Origin: Nephrocerus scutellatus
Taxonomy: Eukaryota > Arthropoda > Insecta > Diptera > Pipunculidae
Reading direction: 5' to 3'
NCBI GenBank assembly: GCA_947095585.1
Contig: OX352761.1
Location: 56,776,432-56,840,431, forward strand
DNA length: 64,000 nt
Shown: in pieces, positions 32,418 to 44,260 of the stretch
Layout of the letters: each line of letters starts with the position of its first letter
Position numbering within the stretch: the first letter of the stretch is position 1
Program-made: the position numbers and the translations under genes
Notes under the pieces: generated by a model
Seen by the model: only the letters and a program-made list of their open reading frames with translations
What the model was told of the DNA's origin: nothing
Database searches by the model: none

Positions 32418-33613
32418 TGTTAGCACTTAACACAAGCCGCAATGAGACGACCGGTTACTCGGCAGCTTACCTGAACTTTGGTCGAGAACTCCGTCTACCG
32501 AACACACCCGACATAGCTTTAAACACCGAACCTGACACATCCGAAAGGCTAACGATGTTGCACGAAATATTATCACTCGTCCAAATGAACTTAGCAAAAG
32601 CGTTTGGTACGCAAAAACGATATTATGACTTGCGACGCCGCCCGTGGACACCAGGCATAGGAGAGATGGTGTATTACCGTCACCGGCCACTCTCTTCAGC
32701 CGCCCAACAATTCGCAGCCAAATTAGCACCCAAATATGAAGGCCCATACCGAGTAAAAAAGAAACTCTCAACCGTGATATTTATACTGGAAGGAGACCAG
32801 CAGAAAACGATCACCGCACATGTCAAAGACTGCCGAAAATTACCAGATATCCTACCCACCAGCACCACTCAGAACGTAGGTATAGACGAAGAAGGTACAA
32901 CGCAAAAAACTTCAGTAGCTAAAAAGATGTCACAGCAACAAGACGTAGCAAACACCAAGCTCGCGAAATTCACAAACGCCGATCCAGCACCTGGGACCCA
33001 TCAACGTACCAGGCCACGTCCCGTGCTAGCACCAAACCCTAGGACCAGGACCACACCACAACTCGTCCTAAGGCAAGCGTGGAAGAAAAAGCCGCCACCC
33101 CCCAATAGACCACTGACTAGCAATGAGCTGCTGCGGCTATGCCAAGTCGTACCCAGAATAGCTGGCACCGCAGCAACACCAATTCCACTATGTCCCACCA
33201 AAACCCCAACCTCGATTCAACCTCCCAAAACCAACCAAACCGAAACTTCCAAAACACCCGATCCCCCTCTCCAACAAACAACTAACACCACCCATTTAGA
33301 CAGCCCAGATGCTACCCCAGAGCAGACCCAGAAACCGGAGGCTATACCACTATCCCACTTCGAAATCATCACCCAGAACGGAAAAGACCACGACGAAGCA
33401 TTCAAGGGAGTTACCCTCACCGCACCCCGAGGAAACCATAAGGGGCCCCGCCACTTCCACATCCGAGGACCGAAAGGGAAGATCTACGGGAAAAGGAACC
33501 ACGACGGGACCCTAACCTTAAAAACAGAAAAGGCAGATATCACCGTCAAATATCAATTCAAAAAAAAAATACACATATTGAATATAATTGAAACCTCTCA
33601 AAAAAAAATGTAA
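32418..33613 (+). pseudogene. integrase C-terminus with long proline-rich extension
   Basis: Open for almost 400 codons. The first 130 residues are the usual Gypsy integrase end (NFGRELRLPN, YYDLRRRPWTPGIGEMVYYR, KYEGPYRVKKKLSTVIFILE). Some 250 further residues follow: a Pro/Thr-rich linker from about 32,960 to 33,340, then a compact lysine- and glycine-rich block with FHIRGPKGKIYGKRNHDGTL and KADITVKYQFKKK. I do not recognise this end. It could be a nucleic-acid-binding tail. It stays open where the rest of pol is damaged. Confidence 0.75.
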
Positions 33614-34100
33614 TGAAAATAACTTTAATATAAACTTTGAATATACTATATATATACCTAAACTTAGAACAACAAAAAAATATATAAATATGATGCAATA
33701 ATACTTTAGAAAAACTTAATAAATAAATAAGATATATAAATATTATATAAGGAAATCTTTTAAATATATAAAATAAGAAAAATTTTGAGGAAAATTTTTT
33801 GTTACATATGAAATAGATATTTTTTTTACTATATTGTAATGTAAATTACATGGTTGGTGAATGACACCGCTAAAATAAAGGTAATCCCATAAAAAGAAAA
33901 AAAGAGAAGTGATCACACCAACCAACCGGAAAAAATATATTATAATACCAAAACCGACTTTGTTACCAGTAGAAAATAAGGTATTGTATATATTAGGTAA
34001 ATAGAGATGTAGACCAGAAATAGAGATGTAGACCAGAAATAGAGATGTAGACCAGAAAACTCTACCCGACCCAAACCTACACTCCCATTTCCCACCCCCA
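33614..34100. other. 3' untranslated region of the Osvaldo-like element
   Basis: AT-rich, with three copies of ATAGAGATGTAGACCAGAA at about 34,002-34,060. No env-like frame is present. Confidence 0.6.
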
Positions 34101-34113
34101 AATAAGAGGGGAA
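34101..34113 (+). promoter_or_regulatory. polypurine tract
   Basis: AATAAGAGGGGAA immediately upstream of the 3' LTR, the expected site for plus-strand priming. Confidence 0.8.
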
Positions 34114-35035
34114 TGTAACGAAGTTGGTTTCCTTAAACCAACAAACGTTACAAACCATACGAGTAATATATATATATCATATCACGAATAAAATATATGT
34201 ATACCACATAAGTAGATTTTCCCGAAATACCGACGGCAAAATCATACTATGCTGCACGCACAAATTACTCGAGTACACAAACAATATATTCATTTTTGTC
34301 TACAGCACTGTTGGCCATACGCAAATAACCAAATTGATAGGCACAGTGACTATATGTAGACACATAATATTGTTCTTAACTTTAAACGGTCCCATGTCTA
34401 TACACTCATTCATTCAATTCACAAAATTCCCAACCTGGTGAACGAAAAAGTTATAGACATGGGACGCCAAAATTTCAAAACAAGAGGAGAAGACAAAATA
34501 CCGAATTTAGTGCAATACACTAAATTCAGTACTTCTCTGGGTGGTAGTGATTGACTACTCACATCACTGCGTGAAAGGCAAGCGAAGCAGTAAGTCTGGA
34601 TCTTATCCGACTTATTCGCCGACCAAACTTCTCACTGCATACAAGTGAAACAATCAGCAACGCCGAGGCTCTACCTGACTTGTTGATTGTCACACTTCAC
34701 CTGCATATAGGGTGCGGAGCTTCACTCCACAACCACACACGGCAGCTATAAGTGACGAAGGTGGTAGTGTCTAGGTTTTACCTGACCGCTTCCTTCCGAG
34801 CAAATCCCCCCTCCTACCTGACACCCGAACAAACCGATCTCCCTACCCGCAATTATAATAAGTATAGTATAATAAGTATATTAAGACATTGCTTTCATGT
34901 AAATAAAAAGAACCTTTATGAAGTAAAGGAAAAATACCAAAAACCAAACCATCTATTAATTTGTAACTCAACGACGAACCTGAACCCTGGGTATACGGCG
35001 AGCGTCACCCGAGCCGTCAAGGAAATAACGTTACA
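34114..35035 (+). repeat. 3' LTR (922 bp)
   Basis: Pairs with 27,193-28,113. It is followed by the AGGA target duplication and then by Jockey endonuclease/linker sequence in the frame left at 27,192. Confidence 0.95.
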
Positions 35036-37252
35036 AGGAATTGGAAGCTACACTTTGTGCAGCTGACTTTCCCTTATTAATGGATGGAATACATCATAAG
35101 TGTGTTCTTATAAACTTTAATTTTAGTATATTTTCATATATTGATACGGCATATAATAGTAGGATTAATTACGATTACAACTTTGTAAAAGCAGATTACA
35201 ATGCAATAAATCTTTACTTAGCAACGCTTAAGTGGGATGAAATTTTCGCGAATTAAACTTAACATCTTGTAATGAAGTTTTTACTAAAACTATTTTTCGT
35301 ACATTCCATTTATTTATTCCTAAAAAGAAGTTTCCGTATGGAAATAAGCCAGTTTGGTTCAACAAAAGTTTAAAAAGTTTAAAATTTTTTTTAAATAAAA
35401 TGCAAAAAAACAACCATTCCGACAGTTCTTTGCGTATGCATTTTCTACGATTACGTAAGGAGTATGAATTCTTAAAAGAATTTACTTATAAACAAAATCT
35501 TATTTCTATAGAAAATAATATAAGGCTTAATCCAAAAAGTTTTTGGTCTTTTTTGAGTAGCAAAAAAAGTACTTTGGCTTGCCTTCTAATATGTCTTACA
35601 AAAATAATGTATCCAGCGATTTAAGTGTCGTATGTAATATGTTCGCATCTTATTTTCAGTCAAATTATGCTAACCCCTGTGTCGATTCCGTTAGTGTTGA
35701 ATATCTGAATATTGGTCACCTTTTTCTTACTGAGGAGGAGGTCTTATATGAACTATCTAATCTAGATAATAATAGTAAAACTGGACCTGATTTAATTCCC
35801 GCCCTTTATATTAAAAGTTGTAAACTCAACGTCTTAAAGCCATTATTAGACATATTTAATTTGTCTTTAGCTAGCGGTGAATTCTTAAAAGATTGGAAAT
35901 TTTCGTTTATAACTCCAATCCATAAAAATGGCCAACGCCAAAATATCGAGAATTATAGGCCTATATCTAAATTGCCGTTATTTCCAAAAAACTTTGAAGC
36001 TATTGTAAAAAGAAAGCTTGCATCCTTTTTATCTAACAAGATATCAGAACTTCAACACGGCTTTGTAGGAGGCCGATCAACCGGATCCAATCTAGCCTTA
36101 TTCTCACATTACTGTTTATCAGAGCTTGAAAACAACCACCAGGTTGACGTTGTTTACACTGACTTCTCGAAAGCTTTTGATCGAGTCCAATATGTTAACT
36201 TAATAAATAAAATGAAGTTAATGGGCTTTCATAAAAATTTTCTAAAGTGGATATCCAACTACTTAACTGACAGGAGGCAAGTAGTTAAAATTGGCTCAGT
36301 TTATTCTAAAATAATCTACTCGATCTCTGGTGTCCCACAAGGAAGCCACCTAGGTCCCTTATTATTTATATTATTCATAAATGACTTACCACTTTACATT
36401 CAACATGTGAAATGTTTGTTATACACTGATGATGTGAAGCTTTACTTTTCCATAGATTCAAGGATAGATTGCCTTAAATTGCAATTAGATATAAACAATG
36501 TTGTTAACTGGTGTAGCAAAAATGACTTACACTTTAATACAAATAAATGTAGGGTCCTTACCTTATCGAGAAAGACGCAGCTCATAATAAATGATTATTA
36601 TATTAGTAATGTACCGCTCACCAGAGTTTCTAGCTTTTGTGATTTGGGGGTATACTTTGACTCTAATTTAGATTTCCATCAGCATTATCAATATATTATT
36701 GCAAAAGCGAACAAAATGTTAGGATTCGTTAAACGAAATTCAAAAGATTTTCATGACCCTTACACGGTTAAATCGCTGTATATGTCTTTGGTAAGACCTA
36801 TCTTGGAATATTGTAGCATTATTTGGTCTCCTTATTATGCAAATTATAACTAACGTATTGAACGCGTACAAAAAAATTTTACGCGTTTTTCAATTCGCAA
36901 ACTAGGCTGGAATGCGGAGCTTCCAGCTTATAATGCAAGGCTCCAACTTATCGATCTACTTTCGCTACAATCACGAAGAAAATATTTTCAAATTATGTTC
37001 ATTAGGGATATTCTCATGTACCATATACGTTGCCCTGATTTGTTGCATTTGATTCCGCTTTATGCACCATCACGGTGCTTAAGAGATAGAGCTTTTTTGT
37101 ACATTTCACGTCATAGAACCAACTATGGTAAACATGAGCCAATAACAAATGCTTGCATATCTTACAACAAATATTGCATTGATTTAGACCTCGATATTAA
37201 TAGGGATTTATTTAAAAATAACTTGTTAAAATTGCTAAAAATATCTAATTAG
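35036..37252 (+). pseudogene. Jockey-like reverse transcriptase (ORF2 main part)
   Basis: The frame runs from the endonuclease-polymerase linker through a frameshift near 35,575 into a 424-codon stretch ending at 36,853. Motifs are YTDFSKAFDRVQY, SGVPQGSHLGPLLFILFIND and LLYTDDVKLY, where the usual A before DD is T. A TAA at 36,851-36,853 interrupts the tail. It continues in the same style with LGWNAELPAYNARLQ and RCLRDRAFLYISRHRTNYGK to a final stop at about 37,252. It would make DNA from element RNA at the nicked target. One stop, one frameshift and the nested insertions inactivate it. Confidence 0.88.
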
Positions 37253-37318
37253 ATTTAAGTGTATAAATTTTATATGTATATAAAATTATTATTACATATA
37301 TATATATCTATATATATA

Positions 37319-37694
37319 TGTAAGAATAAATGTTCAATTCAAGAGTTTTAGTTTATTAAATTAGTAGTTCAAAGTTTATTAAATATGTATTGATTGATAT
37401 AAAGCGAAATAGTTGTGAAATGATGAAATTAAATAATTGACGACCGGCGATTCGACTGAATGACAACATAAGCGACGACTGCTGAATACGACTGAAATAC
37501 GACTTAAGCGACGACTGATGAATACGACTGAAATACGACTGAACGTAACGGCTGATTAATACGACTGCTTAAATGACAACTTTACTCCACGACGGCTGAC
37601 GAAATACTGCTCGATGAAAGAACTTCTTGTAATGATGCTTGCTTGACATGACAGAGATGCCACTTTGATGGGTTTTAGAATTTGAAACTTTACA
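37319..37694 (-). repeat. extra LTR copy of the Mag-like element
   Basis: Identical in kind to 39,124-39,499; it exists because of the tandem duplication. It starts TGTAAGAATAA on the plus strand and ends TTTACA. Confidence 0.9.
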
Positions 37695-38253
37695 CTCGGT
37701 CATCCTGCTCCTCATCTGCCTCAGATGAGTCTTCATCATTGTCATCTTCGCTGCTTCCTATGTACCGCCATAACTTCATATGGTCTGCACTGGTTGATGT
37801 TCGGTTTGGACCCTGGAATTCTGTACCTTTCCGTACTTCGTACCTGCCATGTCGCCTTACTTTTATGACTTCGTATGGACCAATGTATTTATTGGCTAGT
37901 TTCTTTCCCGCTACAAATTGAGTGACCTTGATGGCTACTAAGTCAGCCAATATGTATCCATGGTGCCCCTTACGCTTTTTGTCATGGTTTCGTTTATAAG
38001 TTTCTTGCGCCTTTTGAATTTGACTTCTCGCGTCTGCTCTGGTTCTATTGCGCTCCTCCTGCAGATCCATTAACATTTCTTCTTGTAGCATATTTACCAG
38101 CTCGACATCCTTATTATTTCTCAATTTTACCCCAAACATGATTTCAAATGGAATAAACTTCGTGGATGATTGCACATGCGAGTTGATAATTCGCTGTACC
38201 TGCGATGTGTACTTGTACCACTTTGACGGCTCTGATGCAGACATCTTCGCCAA
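37690..38253 (-). pseudogene. integrase C-terminal fragment, duplicate copy
   Basis: 187 codons from MAKMSASEPSKWYKY to the acidic end SSEADEEQDDRV. It is the duplicate of 39,495-40,062 and lacks everything upstream of the catalytic glutamate region. It stands alone between two Jockey fragments. Confidence 0.85.
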
Positions 38254-38257
38254 AACA

Positions 38258-40062
38258 TAGATTCAAGGATAGATTGCCTTAAATTGCAATTAGATATAAA
38301 CAATGTTGTTAACTGGTGTAGCAAAAATGACTTACACTTTAATACAAATAAATGTAGGGTCCTTACCTTATCGAGAAAGACGCAGCTCATAATAAATGAT
38401 TATTATATTAGTAATGTACCGCTCACCAGAGTTTCTAGCTTTTGTGATTTGGGGGTATACTTTGACTCTAATTTAGATTTCCATCAGCATTATCAATATA
38501 TTATTGCAAAAGCGAACAAAATGTTAGGATTCGTTAAACGAAATTCAAAAGATTTTCATGACCCTTACACGGTTAAATCGCTGTATATGTCTTTGGTAAG
38601 ACCTATCTTGGAATATTGTAGCATTATTTGGTCTCCTTATTATGCAAATTATAACTAACGTATTGAACGCGTACAAAAAAATTTTACGCGTTTTTCAATT
38701 CGCAAACTAGGCTGGAATGCGGAGCTTCCAGCTTATAATGCAAGGCTCCAACTTATCGATCTACTTTCGCTACAATCACGAAGAAAATATTTTCAAATTA
38801 TGTTCATTAGGGATATTCTCATGTACCATATACGTTGCCCTGATTTGTTGCATTTGATTCCGCTTTATGCACCATCACGGTGCTTAAGAGATAGAGCTTT
38901 TTTGTACATTTCACGTCATAGAACCAACTATGGTAAACATGAGCCAATAACAAATGCTTGCATATCTTACAACAAATATTGCATTGATTTAGACCTCGAT
39001 ATTAATAGGGATTTATTTAAAAATAGCTTGTTAAAATTGCTAAAAATATCTAATTAGATTTAAGTGTATAAATTTTATATGTATATAAAATTATTATTAC
39101 ATATATATATATCTATATATATATGTAAGAATAAATGTTCAATTCAAGAGTTTTAGTTTATTAAATTAGTAGTTCAAAGTTTATTAAATATGTATTGATT
39201 GATATAAAGCGAAATAGTTGTGAAATGATGAAATTAAATAATTGACGACCGGCGATTCGACTGAATGACAACATAAGCGACGACTGCTGAATACGACTGA
39301 AATACGACTTAAGCGACGACTGATGAATACGACTGAAATACGACTGAACGTAACGGCTGATTAATACGACTGCTTAAATGACAACTTTACTCCACGACGG
39401 CTGACGAAATACTGCTCGATGAAAGAACTTCTTGTAATGATGCTTGCTTGACATGACAGAGATGCCACTTTGATGGGTTTTAGAATTTGAAACTTTACAC
39501 TCGGTCATCCTGCTCCTCATCTGCCTCAGATGAGTCTTCATCATTGTCATCTTCGCTGCTTCCTATGTACCGCCATAACTTCATATGGTCTGCACTGGTT
39601 GATGTTCGGTTTGGACCCTGGAATTCTGTACCTTTCCGTACTTCGTACCTGCCATGTCGCCTTACTTTTATGACTTCGTATGGACCAATGTATTTATTGG
39701 CTAGTTTCTTTCCCGCTACAAATTGAGTGACCTTGATGGCTACTAAGTCAGCCAATATGTATCCATGGTGCCCCTTACGCTTTTTGTCATGGTTTCGTTT
39801 ATAAGTTTCTTGCGCCTTTTGAATTTGACTTCTCGCGTCTGCTCTGGTTCTATTGCGCTCCTCCTGCAGATCCATTAACATTTCTTCTTGTAGCATATTT
39901 ACCAGCTCGACATCCTTATTATTTCTCAATTTTACCCCAAACATGATTTCAAATGGAATAAACTTCGTGGATGATTGCACATGCGAGTTGATAATTCGCT
40001 GTACCTGCGATGTGTACTTGTACCACTTTGACGGCTCTGATGCAGACATCTTCGCCAAAACA
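38258..40062. repeat. 1,805-bp tandem duplication, unit 2
   Basis: Same content as unit 1, continuous on its right with the rest of the Mag-like LTR element. The left joint at 38,257/38,258 fuses integrase coding sequence to the middle of Jockey polymerase, a junction that no insertion process alone would give. Confidence 0.93.
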
Positions 40063-40599
40063 AAAATTATGACTCTATTCACTCTTTCTATTTGGCCATT
40101 TCCCCTTGGAGTTCCGGTTGTTGTCTCGACGTGTTCAATATTTTCACTAGCGCAAAATTCCTTAAACTCTTTTGAAGTGAATGCTGAGCCTCTATCGCCT
40201 TATACGCTGTGGACTGCCGAATATGGTTACCCAGGAGCTAACATTCTTGATGACTTTGTGAGCATCTGTCGACTTGGTTGGGAATAACCAGACGTACTTG
40301 GAAAATCCGTCCACCATAGCAAATATGTACTTGTAGTTTTTTGACGTAGAGTCCAGCAAGCCCAAGTGATCAACGTGTAGTGTGGTAAGCGGCGTATCTC
40401 CCTTATCAATACATCAGATCAGATAATGCAGGAAATCTTCCTGCTTGCCCAGCTTTTTATTATGAAGTATGCACTCTATACAATTTGCTATGTGTTGGTT
40501 TACTTTCCTCTCTAGCTGTGGTATATAAAAATCTTGCCGAATCGAATGCCTTGTCTTTTGACTACCTGTGTGTCCGAAATTGTGGGCGTTTCTAACAAT
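39495..40599 (-). pseudogene. Mag-like integrase
   Basis: The zinc-binding part (HNFGHTGSQKTRHSIRQDFY, then CIEC) lies near 40,450-40,590. The first Asp is in LHVDHLGLLD near 40,370. The second Asp region is damaged by stops near 40,190. The Glu is in GNGQIERVNRVI near 40,090. The C-terminal domain (VAIKVTQFVAGKKLANKYIG, then an acidic tail) is intact and its stop codon lies inside the 3' LTR at 39,495-39,497. Confidence 0.85.
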
Positions 40600-41370
40600 T
40601 TACTTCTCCATGCTTTTTGGTACTGCCAGCAAATCCATACCACCAACCTGTTTATACATCAGCTGATTTTTTATTTTAAAGTCAGCATAAGGCTTCTGTT
40701 TTAAAATTTCTGCCACTGCTGCTAAGTGTTCATCCTTTTGTTGCCCTTTCAGTATTTGAGCCTGGATTTCTGATGTTATTATCATGACTGGGAAACGACT
40801 TAAACTGTCAACATGCTTCATTCTAACGCTTGCTCGATGCTCTATATTGTATGAAAAATCTTGTAAATACATCAGCCACTGCACAACTTCTCGGGGTACA
40901 TCTTTTTTCTTTGATGTCATCTTAAACGCTGCACAGTCGGTCACAAGATCAAACTCTATACCCATCAGATAATGACGCAACTTTTTTGTGGCCAAGTATG
41001 CAGCTTTAACTTCTAAAAAGTAGCTGTGTAACTTTTCTTCTTGAGGCGACGTTTTCTTGCGCCAATAAAATACAGGGCGCCACTTGTTGTCATACTGCTG
41101 TAAAAGTGTGGCGCCGAACCCGTCCTTTGATGCATCAACATGTAACTGTGTCTTTGCGTTTTGCTCATAAATACGCAGAACTGGTTCCTCAATAAGAGCT
41201 GACTTTAACTTTTCAATTGCATGTATCTGCATACCTTGTATTTTGAACTCCGCATCTTTTTTGAGCAACTGCGTCAACGGTATGGCTAACAGGGCATAAT
41301 CTTGGATAAACTTTCTGAAATATACCGTCAATCCAAGAAAAGCTTGCACACCTCTTATATTTTTTGGCAA
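40600..41370 (-). pseudogene. Mag-like RNase H and connection
   Basis: A 256-codon frame holds PKNIRGVQAFLGLTVYFRKF (connection), QLHVDASKDGFGATLLQQYD (first catalytic Asp region), FLEVKAAYLATKK (Glu) and VTDCAAFKMTSK (Asp), ending in KHVDSLSRFP. It degrades the RNA strand of the hybrid. It is separated by a stop from the polymerase. Confidence 0.85.
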
Positions 41371-41409
41371 CGGAAAGTTTTTGACAGCTTTAACCTTTTC
41401 TTGAGCAGG

Positions 41410-42166
41410 TCAGACGTGTCCATTTTCGATTTCATGCCCAAGAAAAGAGATTCTTTCTTTTAAAAATTGACATTTGGACCACTTGGTTTCCAACCCATAC
41501 TGCTGTGCGAGCTTTAACACCGTCTGCATATTCCCCATACATTGTTCAACTGTAGCTCCAAAAACTACGATGTCATCTATGTAGATTTCCATTATACCTT
41601 CGTTAATCAACTGCTGAAAGATATGGTTTATAAAGCGAACAAAAACTGCTGGAGAATTGCAAAAGCCAAATGGCGCCTTATTAAATTCGTATAATCCTTC
41701 TTTGGTCACAAATGCTATGTACTTGCGGCTTTGCTCTGTTTTTTAGGTCCATGACCGTAAAATATCTGGCGCTCTGCATTTTCTCGAGAACTTCCTCCAC
41801 AACTGGTACTGGAAATCTGTCCTTCAAAACAAGAGAGTTCAGTTTTCGATAATCTATGCACACTCTGTAGCTGCCATCTTTCTTCTTAGCTAAAACAACT
41901 TTGCTCGGAACATCAGAACATGATTCACGAACGACACCCTGCTGAAGCCACTCCTCTACTTGATTTCTCACAACTTCTCGTTCTGAAGTCGACAAACGGC
42001 AGGGACTTTCACAAAATGCAATATTGGTGCAGTTAGGTACAATACACAGTTTTATTGGGCAGCACGTAGGATCTCGTATCGGCTTATAATTGTTAATTAA
42101 CTGCCTCACTTCGGCATTAGAGTTCAAAACAGTTGGCTTCCTCAAGATCTGCAATAACATTTTCAT
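41410..42166 (-). pseudogene. Mag-like reverse transcriptase
   Basis: Two frames: 41,681-42,166 with KKKDGSYRVCIDYRKLNSL and YFTVMDLK, and 41,410-41,709 with NKAPFGFCNSPAVFVRFINH and the catalytic YIDD (EIYIDDIVVFG), ending in the thumb block ISFLGHEIENG. A frameshift near 41,740 separates fingers from palm. Confidence 0.87.
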
Positions 42167-43528
42167 CTTCCTTAGGTGTTAACTTATAACCGCTACAGTT
42201 CAAGGTGATTGTAAACTTTTGCAAGAAATCATACCCGACAATCACGTCCACATTAAGTTTTGCATCTGGAACAACTAAAAATGTTTGATCTGTTGTCAGA
42301 CCATCGACTTTAACAGGTGCGGCAAATTCACCCAAAACTGCTGTACTGACATTGCCCAAACCAAACAACTTTGCAAAACATTTCTGCAGTATACGACCTT
42401 TAAATTTTTCATCGTACATACTTTTGCATATCAACGAAACATCAGCTCCCGTATATACCAAGAATTTTATTTTTGTGTCATCAATGGTCATTTCTTTAAT
42501 ACGGCATTCATTTTTAATAACATTGACGTTCTGCTTTACATTTTTGCACTGATTTGCCATGTGCCCTACGCCGTTGCACTTAAAACATTTAGTTTCTGCT
42601 TTACACTCCGCCCTCTTATGTTGTGTCGATCCACAATTGTAACAATGTTGCTGTTTACGTGCGATGCTTTTCTCTGCTTCTCCTTGTCTGCGAGTATGTT
42701 GATGTGTTTGTGCTGGTTGTCGTCTTTTATTCCCCGAACTATTTTTTCCTAATGTTTCCACCAATTCATAACGTTTTCTAAGCTCTTTGAACGTTGCTGC
42801 GCTGTACAGAGGGAATTTCAAATCATCGCTCACTTCCAAACCGTCGACGATATAAGTTATGATAGACTCTTCCTCTATCTCTCCTTGTGCTGCTATTTTG
42901 CGCATTTGCAAAACGTACTCGTGAAAATTCTCATCCCCTCGTTTTTTGCGGCATCTTAAACGTTTGTGTACTTCTGCACTGCTCAGTTGCTGATCGAATT
43001 CTTCTTTGAGTGTAGCGCACAGAGACTGATAGTTGGCGACAGTAGTTGCTTCCAAGAATAGTTTTGCCGTTCCTGTCATCTTATTTCGGGCATTTGCATA
43101 CTTTGGCTTATCGTTTATTTCATATGCTGTTGCGTTTTCTTCAAAATTCTCTATCCACTGACGAACTGGAACTTAAACACCATCGTAGTCAGGCACAACC
43201 TTTGCAAAGCTCTCAATAGAAACAAAATTCTTCTCCCTGTTGTTTATATTGCATTGTTCGAACTTTCCAGTTAATGCTTTGATCAGTTCCCCTAATTCGC
43301 TGCTGCGCATTTGGTGTTTTTGTTTTCATTTTGCTGTTCCAAGTCTCCCGCGCTTGCTTCACCCTTCTCGCGAGAACCAAACATGGACGCCTCTAATACA
43401 CTGCTACTCGCGCCGTTTACTTCTTCGCTGTATGCATTATTGCTTCTTTTTCGTCGTCGCTGCTTAGCTCCTCGTTCCCCGCGGCCGTTTCCGAATGATA
43501 CATTTATTTTCACAACTTTTTGTTTCAA
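42117..43528 (-). pseudogene. Mag-like gag and protease
   Basis: The start region 43,292-43,528 is basic and breaks off with a stop. A second frame, 42,117-43,079, holds the gag core (FHEYVLQMRKIAAQGEIEEE), then two CCHC knuckles, CYNCGSTQHKRAEC and CFKCNGVGHMANQC. The protease region follows with FLVYTGADVSLICKS, where the catalytic Asp of DTGAD is replaced by Tyr. A second conserved block, VDVIVGYDFLQKF, is kept. So the protease would be inactive even if the frame were whole. Confidence 0.85.
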
Positions 43529-43561
43529 CTGTTTTTTAGGATGTACTAAGCACTCTGTATC

Positions 43562-43580
43562 AATCCCGGTTGAGCCCCCA
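43562..43580 (-). promoter_or_regulatory. primer binding site of the Mag-like element
   Basis: The minus strand reads TGGGGGCTCAACCGGGATT directly after the LTR end. It looks like the complement of a tRNA 3' end of proline type, but I am not sure which tRNA. Confidence 0.6.
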
Positions 43581-43944
43581 TGTAAGAATAAGTGTTCAAT
43601 TCAAGAGTTTTAGTTTATTAAATTAGTAGTTCAAAGTTTATTAAATATGTATTGATTGATATAAAGCGAAATAGTTGTGAAATGATGAAATTAAATAATT
43701 GACGACCGGCGATTCGACTGAATGACAACTTAAGCGACGACTGCTGAATACGACTGAAATACGACTAATGAATACGACTGAAATACGACTGAACGTAACG
43801 GCTGATTAATACGACTGCTTAAATGACAACTTTACTCCACGACAGCTGACGAAATACTGCTCGATGAAAGAACATCTTGTAATGATGCTTGCTTGACATG
43901 ACAGAGATGCCACTTTGATGTGTTTTAGAATATGATACTTTACA

Positions 43945-44050
43945 TATATATATATGTAATAATCTTATTTTTAAGTTATTTCCCTAAATGTTTGTAATGT
44001 AATCTTTAAGACTAATTTCTCGGAAGATAAATAAATAAATAAATAAATTT
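43945..44050 (+). other. 3' end of the Jockey-like element
   Basis: (TA)n, then TTTGTAATGTAATCTTTAAG and the AAATAAATAAAT tail. It is the continuation of 37,318 after the LTR insertion. Confidence 0.7.
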
Positions 44051-44260
44051 AAAGTGGCTGCGTAAACTGCGCAGTCGATTTTTCTTTACTGCATTGACTG
44101 CAAAAGTGAATTTTTGACCAACAGGCAGCATAAACTATGCAGCTGCTGAATTCTTGACCGCAGCCTACTACTGCATATGTTTGTTTCATTCTGCTCAAGC
44201 TATGAGCTTGATTGTACGTTATTGAAATCACATATATCATCATCAATCCTATCATCATGT
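44051..44260 (+). repeat. dispersed repeat flanking the Jockey nest
   Basis: Matches 22,590-22,765 in the same direction and 18,393-18,457 in reverse. It is the right-hand remainder of the repeat whose left part ends at 25,850. Confidence 0.7.

Larger units (their letters stand above)
27193..35035 (+). mobile_element. Osvaldo/Ulysses-like Ty3/Gypsy element with both LTRs
   Basis: A complete element of 7,843 bp with LTRs of 921 and 922 bp that start TGTAAC and end GTTACA. The flanking target duplication is AGGA (27,189-27,192 and 35,036-35,039). It holds a tRNA-Lys type primer site, gag with two zinc knuckles, protease, a scrambled reverse transcriptase, RNase H, integrase and a long C-terminal extension. 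Osvaldo and Ulysses of Drosophila use a tRNA-Lys primer, hence the clade suggestion. The LTRs are nearly identical, so the insertion is recent compared with the rest. Confidence 0.92.
36453..38257. repeat. 1,805-bp tandem duplication, unit 1
   Basis: Contains the Jockey polymerase tail and 3' part, an LTR (37,319-37,694) and the integrase end of the Mag-like element (37,690-38,253). Unit 2 follows at once. I could find one base difference in the Jockey tail (AACTTG against AGCTTG near 37,222 and 39,027). The joint shows a 2-base microhomology, CA. Confidence 0.93.
39124..43944 (-). mobile_element. Ty3/Gypsy element, Mag-like, both LTRs
   Basis: On the minus strand the 5' LTR is 43,581-43,944 (364 bp) and the 3' LTR is 39,124-39,499 (376 bp, with an extra 12 bp). 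A primer site lies at 43,562-43,580. Gag with two zinc knuckles, protease, polymerase, RNase H and integrase follow in order. It inserted in the (TA)n-rich 3' part of the Jockey-like element, so the target duplication (perhaps TATA) cannot be told from simple repeat. Mag-like is a tentative clade call. Confidence 0.88.
25851..44050 (+). mobile_element. Jockey-like non-LTR element, 5' truncated, split by two LTR elements
   Basis: Pieces 25,851-27,192, 35,036-37,318 and 43,945-44,050 together form one non-LTR element in the plus orientation. It begins inside ORF1, includes endonuclease and reverse transcriptase, and ends in a 3' tail AGATAAATAAATAAATAAAT, typical of retroposed copies. The Jockey superfamily is my best match by ORF1 and polymerase style. 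Two LTR retrotransposons and a tandem duplication separate the pieces. Confidence 0.85.

Noticed and set aside
42285..42752. 155-codon frame on the plus strand
   Set aside because: Antisense shadow of the Mag-like gag and protease.
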